Positions 11,536 through 22,693 of a DNA stretch of 64,000 nt are shown here, piece by piece. The notes under the pieces were generated by a model that worked only from the letters and a program-made list of their open reading frames with translations, was not told the origin of the DNA and ran no database searches. The stretch's first letter is position 1; each line of letters begins with the position of its first letter. Origin of the DNA: Notospermus geniculatus (Eukaryota; Nemertea; Pilidiophora; Heteronemertea; Lineidae); assembly GCA_002633025.1 (NCBI GenBank), contig NMRB01002987.1, positions 2,899 to 66,898 on the forward strand, read 5' to 3'. Position numbers and translations under genes: made by a program.

Positions 11536-11968
11536 TTCCAAGTCATCCTGTCTTTCCATACAAAGCCCTACTGGCTGAACCGGTTGCCGCAGAAGAAAAT
11601 CAGCGATGACTTTACAAACGTCGATGACAAAAGTTTTCCAGACATGCCACAACAAACACACTGCAAACTCCCATCACAAAAACACGTGGATCTCATCTTT
11701 ATATCATGTGCCGAGGGATTTCCCCGCAATTCCATTAATCGCTTTTCCCTCGCGGGTTTAGAATATTTTAACGATCTTTTTCTTTATTTGCGCATATCTC
11801 CATCAAATGGCAGCAAGATTTCAACTAAAGATGTTTTTTTATTAAACAACAAATAACTTCAAACTGACAGATAATTATACTTCAGGTAAGATTTATTGCT
11901 AATTGTGGGGTACAAATCTGAATACAATACAATTAATGGAACTGCCGTACAGGTTCAGCCAGTAGCGC

Positions 11969-12363
11969 ATTTTGGTTCCCGAAGCCACCGCTAGGGCTAG
12001 AAGGCTTCGGCCTGGCTGCCATTTTCGCGACAAAAAATTGTCGCGGATCTCAGAGCGCATGCGCGGATACCGTTATGTTGACATCCCGGGTTATTTTTAG
12101 AATGGAATGCCGGTAACCACGTGGGTGCTAATGTGATTGAACACGCCGAATCGTGCGAAATGGCAACACCGAGGAAGTTTCTGTTGATGAGAAAGTTGGT
12201 ATGTGTTGCAGATCTGTAACAAAAAGTCAAAATAATCGCCGTTTTGTAGACCGGAGGAGAATGAAATTTTACCAGAAAATGGACCGTTACAGTGACGTCA
12301 GCAACAAAATGGCAGCCAGAGCCGAAGCCTTCTAGCCCTAGCGGTGGCTTCGGGAACCAAAAT
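11969..12363. mobile_element. Mutator-like MITE with 11-bp target duplication
   Basis: Terminal inverted repeats of about 57 bp begin ATTTTGGTTCCCGAAGCC at the left. The complement ends at 12363. The identical 11-mer GCCAGTAGCGC flanks both sides (11958-11968 and 12364-12374). Long terminal repeats with a 9-11 bp target duplication are the usual mark of Mutator-like elements. No transposase frame is present, so it is non-autonomous. Confidence 0.85.
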
Positions 12364-12614
12364 GCCAGTAGCGCGAATTGTGTCAGGGCTTTGTATGGAA
12401 AGACGTAGGAAAGACAGGAAAAGACCTGGTAAGTCAGGATGGTTCCAGGTAGACCACGCTCCACCACGTTGCTCGACTTCCAACTCGAAGGCAAAATGCG
12501 CCCACCTCTTGCATGGCCGGCGGGATAAGCCGTGCCCTATGTACATTGTGCGTCAAGTAAAGCACGTGTTGTCCATTCTCCATTTTGTTTTTTCCAAATC
12601 AACTGATATTACAG

Positions 12615-13655
12615 GAAAGCCGATTTTTAATTGCGTACCGCCTTGGTCGCCCAGTTCCGTTCATCCCGCCCATAGTGACAAAATTAACGGGTCATGTTCT
12701 GTTTCACGAGGACGGCGCTCGTACGATGGTACTTCACATATACACCGACCACCCCATCCCGTGGCGTCGGCTAAAAGTCTACACCTTCAACAAGACTGAC
12801 AACTCGTATAAAATATATTACAAATTCTCAATGTACAACCAAGTAGTTGAAATTTATCGCTTCTTTTCAAAATACCTATTTATTCTCAGTAAAGTTAACA
12901 AAGGACAGAAATGCTTTTTTAAGAGAGAGGTTAAACTATATAGTTTTTTAACTGGAACGTTGAGTGGTTATTTGTCCTTGCCGCATGTGGTCTCTCGCTG
13001 TTGGGATCATTCCGATGTAAATTTTTTTCACACAACCGATTTAGACATCTTTGTCATACACTTGTTGATTAAGACAGGCAAATTCACGACTAGATACTTA
13101 CAAGTCTACACTTCACATAAACGCTTGATTGGTGACAAACTCCACCTTACTTTGATACTTAACACTACCAAGATATTGGTTAAAAAATCTGGAGCGTGGA
13201 ATGGCCGCTTCTTTTTTGTTCTTCAATCAGATGCATTTGAGTTATTTTCAAATGTAAAATTTGTCAAATTTATCATACATCGGAACAAATGGGAATCTTT
13301 CCCCGAAAATGAAACCGAAACTTTTCCTGTTACAAATAAAATAATTCCTCTCGATACGAACCGGCTTTTAGGGTTTTTACTTGCACGAATTAAGGGAGAT
13401 TATTTTTATCTAAGAGGTTTTCAAATACAATGTGATACAACGGGACGATTTGGCGAGAATGTTAGAAGTAAGAAAGTTAAGCAGATGAAAATAATATTGT
13501 TGAAGTCAAGGGTGAAATACTACAAATTGGTATGGGAATGGGTTAAAGTTGATACCAGTTCTAACTTATTGTTCTTAAAGTTAATCAAACCGCGAGACAA
13601 GCGTTTCAAGTATGTTAACTTGAAACAAATTGACGTGTACACTAGAGTAGCCTAA
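12615..13655 (+). CDS. unrecognised protein, C-terminal coding exon, paralog 1
   Basis: The frame opens right after a TTACAG acceptor (AG at 12613-12614, phase 0) and runs 346 codons to TAA at 13653-13655. I do not recognise the family. It aligns weakly but end to end with the exon at 16057-17055. Both begin with Glu straight after the acceptor, then share V.F.PP.V near residues 13-19, G..L.I.I near 35-45, YLFILSKVNKG.KC / YFIICVYKRNGHVC near residues 85-100, and a closing VDVYTR / VKVYKR. Alternating hydrophobic residues suggest a mostly beta-strand protein. There is no transmembrane segment, low-complexity tract or strong Cys pattern. The first exon(s) are missing, so any signal peptide is unseen. 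The PAN exon at 10304 has a compatible phase and could be upstream, which is inference. Base composition is AT-rich compared with the flanking MITEs. Confidence 0.6.
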   Translation, partial: ESRFLIAYRLGRPVPFIPPIVTKLTGHVLFHEDGARTMVLHIYTDHPIPWRRLKVYTFNKTDNSYKIYYKFSMYNQVVEIYRFFSKYLFILSKVNKGQKCFFKREVKLYSFLTGTLSGYLSLPHVVSRCWDHSDVNFFHTTDLDIFVIHLLIKTGKFTTRYLQVYTSHKRLIGDKLHLTLILNTTKILVKKSGAWNGRFFFVLQSDAFELFSNVKFVKFIIHRNKWESFPENETETFPVTNKIIPLDTNRLLGFLLARIKGDYFYLRGFQIQCDTTGRFGENVRSKKVKQMKIILLKSRVKYYKLVWEWVKVDTSSNLLFLKLIKPRDKRFKYVNLKQIDVYTRVA

Positions 13656-13689
13656 AGTGAATGAGAAGTTTTTATACGAAGAATGAAGT

Positions 13690-13917
13690 AAAACTCACTG
13701 GTTCTCTATCCACGCGACGCCTGCGGTGCTGCCGCCTACTGTCGGTGATTTGTACTGACGTGAATATCATGAGTGAGTTGCATTGGACCGGGCACCAGTC
13801 TAACGATCACGGGGCGCTACTGGTGCTGCCACCTTCACGAAGGAATAAAACTAGTTTGCTGGCCACTGTTTGTAAAGAAACCAGTTTGTTTACAACTCGG
13901 ACGTCGAACTCCTTTAA
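13690..13917. mobile_element. truncated copy of the TTAA MITE seen at 19432-19679
   Basis: Inverted relative to the complete copy. Shared text includes CACTGGTTCTCTATCCACG, TGACGTGAATATC, GTGCTGCCACCT and ACTCCTTTAA. One terminus is lost near 13690, 35 bp after the stop codon of paralog 1, so the 3' UTR of that gene probably contains it. Confidence 0.7.
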
Positions 13918-14484
13918 TCATATTATTTCTATTGTTCCGAGTCGAACGAATCGTATCGTTCTTGATAGGCAACCATGGCTAACTTCCCTGACTGACAAAA
14001 ATCTGCAACTTTTTACATTAAATCTCAAGAGAAAATGCTTCTTGTGATCAACACATATCACACTCTACTGTCTCGTGGGTAGAGGCAGAGAATGTTGTTA
14101 GCTTGGTTCCACTGGCTACTCCAGATGGCATTGTGAATATCAGTCAGCGCCACCGCCGATGGTCAGAAGAACCAGGCTTGCAAACTAAATGTCAAAAAAG
14201 CGCAGCCTGCGATCATGCGATTCAATGCGTCCTCAAAAATAAACCCGAAAATACCGCACCCACCCCAAAAAACGGAACACCAAGCCGATGAAATAATTCA
14301 GATTTGTAAATTCGGGACACGCTTTGACCTCAAATGATTTGAATTTATGCATCAAGAGTCAACAGATTACTGAGAGGAAAAGGGCGAAAAATCCCTCACA
14401 GACTTGAACTGTTCTAAAAGTATGATGATTTTTAGTGGCGAGATTGCCAGAATACCAGCTCAACAACAATTTTAAAATCTGGGT

Positions 14485-15068
14485 TGTATCCGACGTCACA
14501 CTTTAAGCCCGTGTCACACTGTGGCCACTTAGGCGGGCGAATCCCCGCGAACTGGAATGAAATGGTCCATGGACCATGTACATACACCTCTCTGTCGTTA
14601 CACTATTATGTCCAAAGGGGTGAGCACATGGTCCATGGACCATTTCATTCTAGTTCGCGGGGATTCGCCCGCCTAAGTCGCCACAGTGTGACCTGGGCTT
14701 TACCTAACCCTAGTCTGCCCTGAAAACTTTCAGTCGGTCTAGAATTCAGATGAGCTGCTCATTCAGCGCTACAATCTGAGCATTTCAGACAGGTGTGATA
14801 GAATCTAATGCCTTCGTCTTTCTGATGTCCCTCTGCATTGTTTGTCACAGGATCAAGGGTCTTGGTCTCTCTTGAGTCCTATTCAATGGTGCCGCTTAAT
14901 CCGTAAATGTATTGTTGCGGGACATCACATATCGGAAGATTCTATTACACCGGTACCAATTTATACACCGGGGTGGAGAGAGGCAGGTGGGTAAAGAAAC
15001 ATGCCCTCACGCCGAGTGGGATCACGGACCTCACGACCGCTAGCCAGAGTCCCGAGCCACCAGACCAC
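14485..15068 (-). mobile_element. tRNA-derived SINE interrupted by a MITE
   Basis: Same wording as the SINE at 17135-17366 (GTCACACTTTAA, CTAGTCTGCCCTGAAA, TTCAGATGAGCTGCTCATT, CAGCGCTACAATCTGAGCA, then a degenerate tRNA-like head at about 15010-15068). The copy is split by the palindrome at 14505-14700 and is longer than its sister in the middle. Confidence 0.65.
14505..14700. mobile_element. palindromic MITE nested in a SINE
   Basis: Arms of about 60 bp: AAGCCCGTGTCACACTGTGG, then GGCGGGCGAATCCCCGCGAA, then TGGTCCATGGACCATGT. The right arm is the complement with few mismatches. Flanks TTAA and TTAC fit a TTA(A) target. The sister SINE at 17150 shows the uninterrupted site. Confidence 0.8.
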
Positions 15069-15084
15069 CACGGCTCCTAGATGA

Positions 15085-15604
15085 GCCTAGCGCACATCGA
15101 CCTTGCGACTGGAAAAAATTGAACGCAACAGTCGCTATCGATGTGCGCGGAACGCTCACGTCGGTTACAACTGGTGATTGCGGCAACAAGTGGCACAATC
15201 CAGTCTTCAATCTGGAGCGCGCACATCGGACAGGCAACTGAACTGAATGCTACACGGAAATTGTCGATGTCTTCCGATCAGACCACTGGTGAGTCATTTT
15301 GTGGGTCACCTGATTCCATCACATGACCAGGTGTGCTCCACAAACAAAGGAAATTCATTGCCAGAGCGCGCACATCGACATCGACAGCGACTGAAGAGAA
15401 CTAGAAGCAACGGTCGGCAACGAGTAGAACATGAGCAACTGGCTGGAACTAGCGGCAACGGTCGGCAATAGCGTTGCCGGGGCGCGCACATCGGCCTGTT
15501 TGAGCATCTGATCAGTTGCTGTTGTTTCCAGCCAGTCGCCCACCGTTGCCGGAAACGCCACTGCCGGTAGTTGCTTCCAGTCGCAAGGTCGATGTGCGCT
15601 AGGC
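15085..15604. mobile_element. MITE-like element with GCGCACATCGAC ends
   Basis: Terminal inverted repeats of about 30 bp (GCCTAGCGCACATCGACC, TTGCGACTGG, and the complement ending at 15604). The GCGCACATCG word also recurs inside at about 15138 (inverted), 15218, 15367 and 15482. Confidence 0.75.
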
Positions 15605-16005
15605 TAATGCTGCGTTCACACTAGCAGTTTAATCCGGACTTAAACCGTACTAACGCCTTGATTCGGAATAAGAGGTCACACTAGAAACCCTTTAGTTCGG
15701 ATTAGATCCGCACTAACAAGTACGGTTGTTAATCCGTGCTAGCTAGTGCGGACCACCTGATCCGCAATAACTTTGTAGTCTGAACAGTTTAATCCGAATC
15801 AACGAAGTTGGGTCAGTAGTTACCTGTTTGCCCTTTAGTTAATATTGCTGTTCATAGACGGCGCAGTTTAGTTCGGATTATGGTCTGAATCGGATTGTAA
15901 CGCTAGTGTGAACTGACGGTTTTTAATGCGCACTGACTAACCGAATTCCGGAATGCGCACTTCGGAATTCGGTTTAAATCCGTATTGTGTGTGAACGTAG
16001 CATTA
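15605..16005. mobile_element. MITE with TAATGCTGCGTTCACAC ends
   Basis: Left end TAATGCTGCGTTCACACTAG, right end GTGTGTGAACGTAGCATTA. The interior is rich in TTTAATCCG / CGGATTA inverted words. It abuts the preceding element with no gap and ends 51 bp before the exon at 16057. Confidence 0.75.
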
Positions 16006-16056
16006 AGACCTGTTGATATTGTATCTAATTCGCTGTTTTTCGTCCAACATCGACAG

Positions 16057-17055
16057 GAGCTGAAGACCATTATCTACAAGTTTCATAGGAGAGTGTCCTT
16101 TCACCCACCTGTAGTTATGCTAAAGAGTGATGTATGGCAATATCTGACACATTCGGGGAAAATATTGCAAATCAAAATACCAGTGTCATCCCCCTATTGT
16201 GGGATAGTTATATATGAAATAACGCAAAGGTCAATCCGTCATGTCCAGGAGGGCAAATTCTTTCTTAGTGCCGAATACACAGGCACGCCCTTAATTTTTC
16301 AATTTTATATCTATAAGCAGTATTTTATTATTTGCGTGTATAAAAGGAATGGCCATGTCTGTCCCCTGTACGACACGATAAAAAAATCCATCGTTGGAGA
16401 CTTTCTCCTTACGGCCCCAGAGCAATGTTTTGATTACATCATTTTTGGTTTTCTCCGCGGGGGCAGAGTCATCACGTGGTGCAAGTTTCATAGGCAGAAC
16501 TTCGTGAGTCACTACGAAGTTGTCGAGGTTAACAAGACAGGGAGAATACAACTTATACTTACGAAGGAGAATAAATTACCACCCAGCACGTATTCGTTTT
16601 ACCCGTACAAAGAAATTTACATTCTCGGGACTTTGGATGCTGTTTTGGATATTTGTTTATTAAGGGAGAAACATTCACACAAAGCTACAAAACAGTTCGT
16701 TAGAATTCCCTACGTTGGTGATAAAGTAGGCAAACTGAGGAGAATTAGAGTTAGTCTTATGTTTGATGCACCCATAGAATATGTCATACTATTCGGTATT
16801 CCTCGACCTAGAGGAGTCGGAATGAAAGAGTTTTATAGTCCAAAACACGGTTTGATTTCGGAGGGATACGGGATGACATTTCTTAAGGATATTGACGTTA
16901 TCTTTCCTGCATTTAGCTTCGATTTGGATACTAGTATTGACAATTATGCAATACATCCAACTGATGGGTCTTTCTTGCATATTGAACGCTGCAAGCGACT
17001 GAAGGAGACCGGTTGTATCAAGTCTGTGAAGGTGTACAAGCGGTTATTAATATAA
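16057..17055 (+). CDS. unrecognised protein, C-terminal coding exon, paralog 2
   Basis: The frame begins after a CGACAG acceptor (AG at 16055-16056, phase 0) and gives 332 codons to TAA at 17053-17055. It is the partner of the exon at 12615-13655: same acceptor phase, same leading Glu, similar length, and the shared landmarks listed there (SFHPPVV, GKILQIKI, YFIICVYKRNGHVC, closing VKVYKR). Identity looks low, about one residue in five by eye, yet both frames are fully open, so both were probably maintained by selection. It has more Cys than paralog 1 (about eight against three). No function can be assigned. The upstream coding exon was not found: the 1.4 kb before it is filled by mobile elements. 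Confidence 0.6.
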   Translation, partial: ELKTIIYKFHRRVSFHPPVVMLKSDVWQYLTHSGKILQIKIPVSSPYCGIVIYEITQRSIRHVQEGKFFLSAEYTGTPLIFQFYIYKQYFIICVYKRNGHVCPLYDTIKKSIVGDFLLTAPEQCFDYIIFGFLRGGRVITWCKFHRQNFVSHYEVVEVNKTGRIQLILTKENKLPPSTYSFYPYKEIYILGTLDAVLDICLLREKHSHKATKQFVRIPYVGDKVGKLRRIRVSLMFDAPIEYVILFGIPRPRGVGMKEFYSPKHGLISEGYGMTFLKDIDVIFPAFSFDLDTSIDNYAIHPTDGSFLHIERCKRLKETGCIKSVKVYKRLLI

Positions 17056-17134
17056 TACTAGCATACTGACCCGTGACGAACACGTTAAAGTTAAAGTTTG
17101 GGTTTATAGTCTGATATCAAAAACGGTAGAGGTG

Positions 17135-17366
17135 TCATCTGACTTCACACTTTAACCCCAGTCTATCCTGAAACCTTTCAGTAGAATTCAGATGAGCTCC
17201 TCATTCAGCGCTACAATCTGAGCATTTCCGACCGGTACCCACTTATACACTGGGTGGAGAGAGGCCAGTGAGGCAAAGAGACTTGCCCAAAGTCTCACGC
17301 CAGCAGCGGGATTCGAACCCGGGATCCTCTGACCGCTAGTCGGAGGCCCGAACCACTACACCACCG
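17135..17366 (-). mobile_element. tRNA-derived SINE
   Basis: Read on the - strand from 17365: GGTGGTGTAGTGGTTCGGGC (A-box-like), then GGGTTCGAATCCCGC (B-box), then a unique body ending near 17135. The head does not fold into a full cloverleaf, so it is a SINE and not a tRNA gene. Confidence 0.75.
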
Positions 17367-19293
17367 TTTTGAGGGAGTGTGTTTGTCCTTGAATATCCGG
17401 TGGTAGAGGGTCTCTTGCTTTATTAATGAGTGTTTTGAGAGGGGTAGCTTCATGGCTAGGAATCCATGTGTTAATCGTTTGCCGTTAAGTCCATGAGCAG
17501 TGAGGAGCAGTTTAGACTCTCTAAACAGCAGCATCACGTCTGGTTTATTACACCTCTTATATCACCCTAATGCCAAAATGACCCAGATTCATGGTACAGG
17601 TTCACATGAGTCCTACTGCGTATCTGTTTACCACTGATCCATTCGTAGGTCACTGGCATTCTTGTAGATGGCAGCACAGGTCACCACACATCTGATTTTA
17701 TCTCTTTTTCATACAAATAATCACTTCATTTAAAACCAAAATACCGTAAGGGCACTCTCCTCCTATTGTACTGTACACATCGACCGCTCTTCGTAGGCTT
17801 CAAGCCCTAACTAAGGAGGAGATAGGGCACNTCCCCCCCCCCCCCCCAGTGGGACACTGGCCAGTTAACTGCCCAAATATTGGTCCAAATGACATAAGAT
17901 TCCTTTCCGCATTGGAGATGAGGTACATACAGATTGTGTGAAAGTTCTATGAAATTCCGTCGAGTAATTTCGGCTGAAATGCCTCCCCAATCATGAAACG
18001 TGACAAAATGACGGTGCAAAACCAATACTGGTGTGGTGGTGTGGTCATAATGATGACGCCATCGCGTCACGTTCTTTCTTGATATACTAGTGAGCCGTGA
18101 CGTCATGACATCGTCAAATCGTAATCGTAAATGTAAAACGCAAGCTCGCAGAACCTCTCTAGTGTGAAATAACGAACAACCACTTGGCATAATTAAGACT
18201 TTAATGAACACATAAACAAACTTTGAGATTACGTTATTATACAGCACCAAATCTCACTAGGGTATTACGCCAGACAACCACACGCCCGTTGATTACATAA
18301 CTGGCCAACAACTTATTTTTTAATATTCTGATGAGAAAGTAGGCCTATTTATCAAGTCACTTGGCTTTGGACAAACATAACTAAAAAAACATTATGAAGG
18401 AAAAGTGCGGTTGATTTACCAATAAAAACCCCAAATATTTAATTTTCCATCGACTCACAGGATGTAAAAATAGCCAATAATTAGAATAATACATGTACAC
18501 TGAAGAGGAATTTCAAAATCCTCGAACAAGAAATAAATCTTTACTTTACATGGCCTTTTGAAGTCATTCTATTGTTCAAACAGCAACAGAAACAAATCAT
18601 TTAATGCAAATTTCCTTAAGTACAATACATGTACATCACAAACAACACTAGTATTACTAGTAGTTGATATACATAGTGCAAACCTCAAACATGAAACATA
18701 CTAGTAGTCAGTTTTAAAACAGTTGCATAACAGTAACAGACAGTCTTATTTAGCATATTTCGGCCTTGGGCCTCTAAACAAAAACCTCGTATTAGCATTG
18801 ATAATTCTCAAGTCTTGCAATTACTGCACCGCACCAAGAAATTCAGTTTCAAATCATGTTCTTTTGTTTATGATTTCAAAGACCTAATATTAATACAGTG
18901 TATGTAGCCTTTCAATTAAAGCACGACACATGGACTATGTGCATTAGGTGACGCTTTCTCCCTCCCCACCTTGATAAGACTGGTGTCCTGTCCAACCTAT
19001 ATATATTCAGTGGTAACACCGAGGCTGGACTGATACTATGTCGAAACAAAAATGGCCGCCATACTTTCATCACTTGAGAAGTTCAACGCGCTGTTATAGC
19101 GTGACTAACCCTTCATCAGGTAAGGTTACCATGCTTCAACTCACTCTTGGCAACGTGCAACATATCAAAATATGACAAGCGAGTCATACAGAGATAAACA
19201 ATGACCAAAATCCAAAAAAACTTTGCATACCGTAATACATTTGTATTGTCTCATATTGCTTTTTTAAGTTCAATACAGTTCCATAGTAGGGAG
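17367..19293. other. no supportable gene
   Basis: AT-rich DNA with one N at 17831 beside a C run. The longest open frame (17807-18250, - strand) crosses the C run and the N and shows no domain. Confidence 0.5.
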
Positions 19294-19436
19294 TTTAAGA
19301 AATCAAACGATAAACGTTAACTTTACGACAACGTTATTTTTCATACTGCGAATTCACACACCAGATAAAATATTGCATTTTGGGTACAAAAAATCACGTT
19401 GTCGTAAAATTAACGTTTGTCGTTTGATTTCTTAAA
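19294..19436. mobile_element. palindromic MITE ending in TTTAAGAAATC
   Basis: Left arm TTTAAGAAATCAAACGATAA then ACGTTAACTTTACGACAACG. The right arm is the complement. It shares its terminal TTAA with the next element. Confidence 0.75.
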
Positions 19437-19679
19437 GGAGTTAGACGCCGAAGTTGTAAACAAGCTGGTTTGTTTACAAATATGGTCGGCGAACTAGTTT
19501 TATTCCTTCGTGTAGGTGGCAGCACCCGTGATCGTTAGACTGGTTCCTGGTCCGATGCAACTCACTCACGATATTCACGTCAGTACATCTCACCGACAAT
19601 AGGTGGCAGCACCGCAGGCGTCCGTGGATAGAGAACCAGTGAGTGAGTGTTTACAAACTTCGGCGTCTAACTCCTTTAA
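19432..19679. mobile_element. TTAA MITE, complete copy
   Basis: Ends are TTAAAGGAGTTAGACGCCGA and its complement at 19679. The interior contains GTGGCAGCACC. A truncated copy lies at 13690-13917. Confidence 0.8.
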
Positions 19680-22614
19680 TCGGTAAACGAACCAAAATAA
19701 CACGAAACTTGAAGTTAGAACACTTTCTGCTTTCATTTTTACCATCTGCATCAAAAATTGACTTAAAACTTGGAGAGACAACTCTTATTGCTTTTTAAAG
19801 TCATAAACTAAAAAATCTCATCCGCCACACAATACCTTTTGCTTACTCAGCAAACGACACCACACAAACACATCAAAATAAAACTGTCATGGACTTTGTC
19901 TTCTCTCCCCGGACAGTATAGTTTCAACAGACGTCACCCACAGGGTGGCCCCAAAAAACGCACAAGCATACTTCCACTTCCGGAACCAGTGTTTCTGCCA
20001 GAAATTTTTTTAAGGGGGGGGGACAAAGAGTAAATTTGACAGAATTCCTGGTCAAAAACATAAATTTTGACTAATTTTGGCTTTTATGGAACAGAAATAT
20101 CTGTTTTGGCACAAAAACATATGTTTTACACTTACAAATACGTTTTGTGCACGTCTAATTTATGCGGACATAACCGCCCATAGTGCACCAACGGTTTGTT
20201 GATTTCAGGATTGTCTGCCCATTGTGAAATCTGACTTTGTCCATTTCTGTATAGTTCTCTGGTGTCATCTTCAAGAGTCTTCTTTCTGGCACATTCCAAC
20301 TCATTTTGCTGTCACGGGTCACAAATTATGAACAACGTCATACAAAACCGTTGATCAAACGACTACAGCATCTCTTCAGAAGAGCACTCAGTCTTTTTTC
20401 TCAAATTCTTCAAGAAAAAAGATGGCCAGTCAAGTCTCGAACGCAGGGCTACCAGTGTTTCTGCAAGAGGGTACAAAGGGTATTATGCTAGCAGTAGCCT
20501 CAAGGGCACAGAAAAGGGCTATTTTCTTTAATTTCATGGAGTTTTTGCTGATTTTGAAGAAATCGATACCCTCAAAAATAAACTAAAATCCAGTTTTCTT
20601 CGACTCTTGGCCATTTTTGCTTCAACTTTCCCTCTTTCTTTTGACCAAGAATTAGTCATTTTCCCATTAGCTGATTAGGTACATCACTAATTGATCCAAA
20701 CAATATTTTGGCCGAAGTATAGTAATTGGTCCAGCTGAAACCCTGATTGAAACCATTCGAGTCAGAATGTGTGTTCAGAACATACACACACTCTGGACAA
20801 ATGTTGCCTTCTTTGGAATTTGTCAGGGAGAATTTCATATAAATACAGGACTGTATTCTTTCTGAACTATGCAAGTGATTGTTGCCTCATACATGTAGCG
20901 AAGTATGTCAATCTCATTTTCAACCTAAGCTCCAGGCAAAACAAAATACATCTAGGCCTATGTGCAAAAGACAAATCTCAAATTGAGGCATTCTAATTTC
21001 AGTGTTCTCCAACTTTTTTTCTGTCGACTTGGCGGCCAAGGGGGGAGCGCGAGGGGGGTGCCCCCCNTGAAGTCACAGCTTTGTCGCAATTATGTTAGGG
21101 CCTACGATGCACCTCCCCTACGTCTTCTTAGAAAGGCAACAACTACGCGTACAAACTTGAACAAAAGTGTACCAGTTTTTCTTGAGCAATATTTCATGGA
21201 TTTATTGGTCAGTAATAGACGATATCACTCCAATAGAGTGCACCTCCTGACGGGGCAGCGTCATGACGTCCCGCACGTCATTTCATGATGATTGATGTCT
21301 TCCTCCTCGACTCGACCGACGTGAGACGAAAAAAACAAATTGTTTCCTGACGACGTCATGATCGCCGAAACAACCGGATTTTTTTGGAAAATTATAGTTT
21401 TCAAACCAGGGTAAAGGCGTATTCTACAACAACAGTAGGATTTTAATAGGCCTAGGGCCTATTGCGACGAATTTCGATTTCCCCTCAGCTGCTGCAGCAG
21501 GCCTACACTGCACCCGGCCGTGTGTACATCATGCACATCGTTTGCATGCAAGCCACAACTCGCTCTCGGCGTTCGCCCACAAAGTCGCGGGTAACCTTCT
21601 TAGAATACCAGGGAAATCATGTCTTTTCCCCTACACCACTACTTATCAATACGACAAGTGTGTCGAAAATGTTAGACAGCCTCAGGCAAGGATGGACGTG
21701 CAGAAGCAGCCCATTGAAGTGTCGGACTGCGACAGGATGCCAGCAGCTCTGTACAACACATGTACATAAACACAGCACACACACACGGAATGTACAAAAA
21801 GTAGACGCATTTGAGGGTTTCCCGAAATCGAAGAGGAAATGCACCACATCATCTCCAAAAACTAAGCACTTACACCGGTCCGTTCGAGTGGGATAAATCT
21901 TTGGAACAAATAAATTCCCAAAATATCGTCTTCCTCGGACGGATGGCGACAGATTTTTATCTCGAAGGAAATCAGAGATCTCCTATTCTGGTATCCAAAA
22001 TGGCGACAAGCGACAAGCTAAAACGCAAATAAATTATGCAAATAAGAAAGCCGCTAGTTCTGCAAATATTCACGTGGTGGCGTAGTATGACAGGAGCTTG
22101 CTTCTGAAAAGGGAACTGAAATGAGTTCAGAAAGGAGTTATCTCCATAGAATAATGTGAAAAATCAACCACACAAAGGCCATAAGATGCATATCACAAAA
22201 ACCTTAAAATAATTTGATAATAAATTTCATTTGAGATTATTATTTATACTGAAAAGACATCTTTGTAAGTTTGTTGATGTTTTGAGATACCCATAGTTAA
22301 ACCTTTTGTTATATTTATCGTTTTTTTTCTTTCTTTTTTTATGGTGAGGGGTGAAAGAAAAGCCATGTATTTATCAGAGATGATCAAATGGCAGTAATAT
22401 TGAATTATTTCCTCACAATAACTGGACAAGGCCTGGAGTGATACATTGTGCGTGAGAGCTTGGCACTGATGCTAACAGGACCATCCTGATTTCTTCAGGA
22501 TGGGAGCGATACATCCAAATTTGTATAGCAAGAATTAAACCTTCTGGCTTGGCCCAGCACTACCTCAAGAGGGAAACTATGCTAGCAACACTTGAATTTC
22601 ATTTCCATGAATAC
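19680..22614. other. no supportable gene
   Basis: Contains a half-copy of the TGTGACCC-type MITE near 20280-20325 (ATTCCAACTCATTTTGCTGT then CACGGGTCACA) and an N at 21067 inside a G/C run. Open frames are short and lack domains. Confidence 0.45.
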
Positions 22615-22641
22615 TATTATTATTATTATTATTATTATTAT
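22615..22641 (+). repeat. (ATT)n microsatellite
   Basis: Nine uninterrupted ATT-type triplets. Confidence 0.9.
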
Positions 22642-22693
22642 ACAAGTGATTTACCAATATATGGTATGAGGAAGATGCAGTTGGCTAAAACAA

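Noticed and set aside
11377-11856. Open frame of 159 codons
   Set aside because: It begins in a SINE fragment, has no recognisable domain, and does not resemble the neighbouring paralogous exons.
12585-12614. Extending paralog 1 upstream to 12585
   Set aside because: There is no ATG and the stretch is a pyrimidine-rich intron end with an acceptor at 12613-12614. The same applies to 15985-16056 before paralog 2.
17290-17366. tRNA gene on the - strand (also near 30015-30070, 50039-50115 and 54495-54565)
   Set aside because: A- and B-box-like words are present but the acceptor arms do not pair and SINE bodies follow.
17807-18250. 147-codon frame on the - strand
   Set aside because: It crosses a C run and an N, with no domain.
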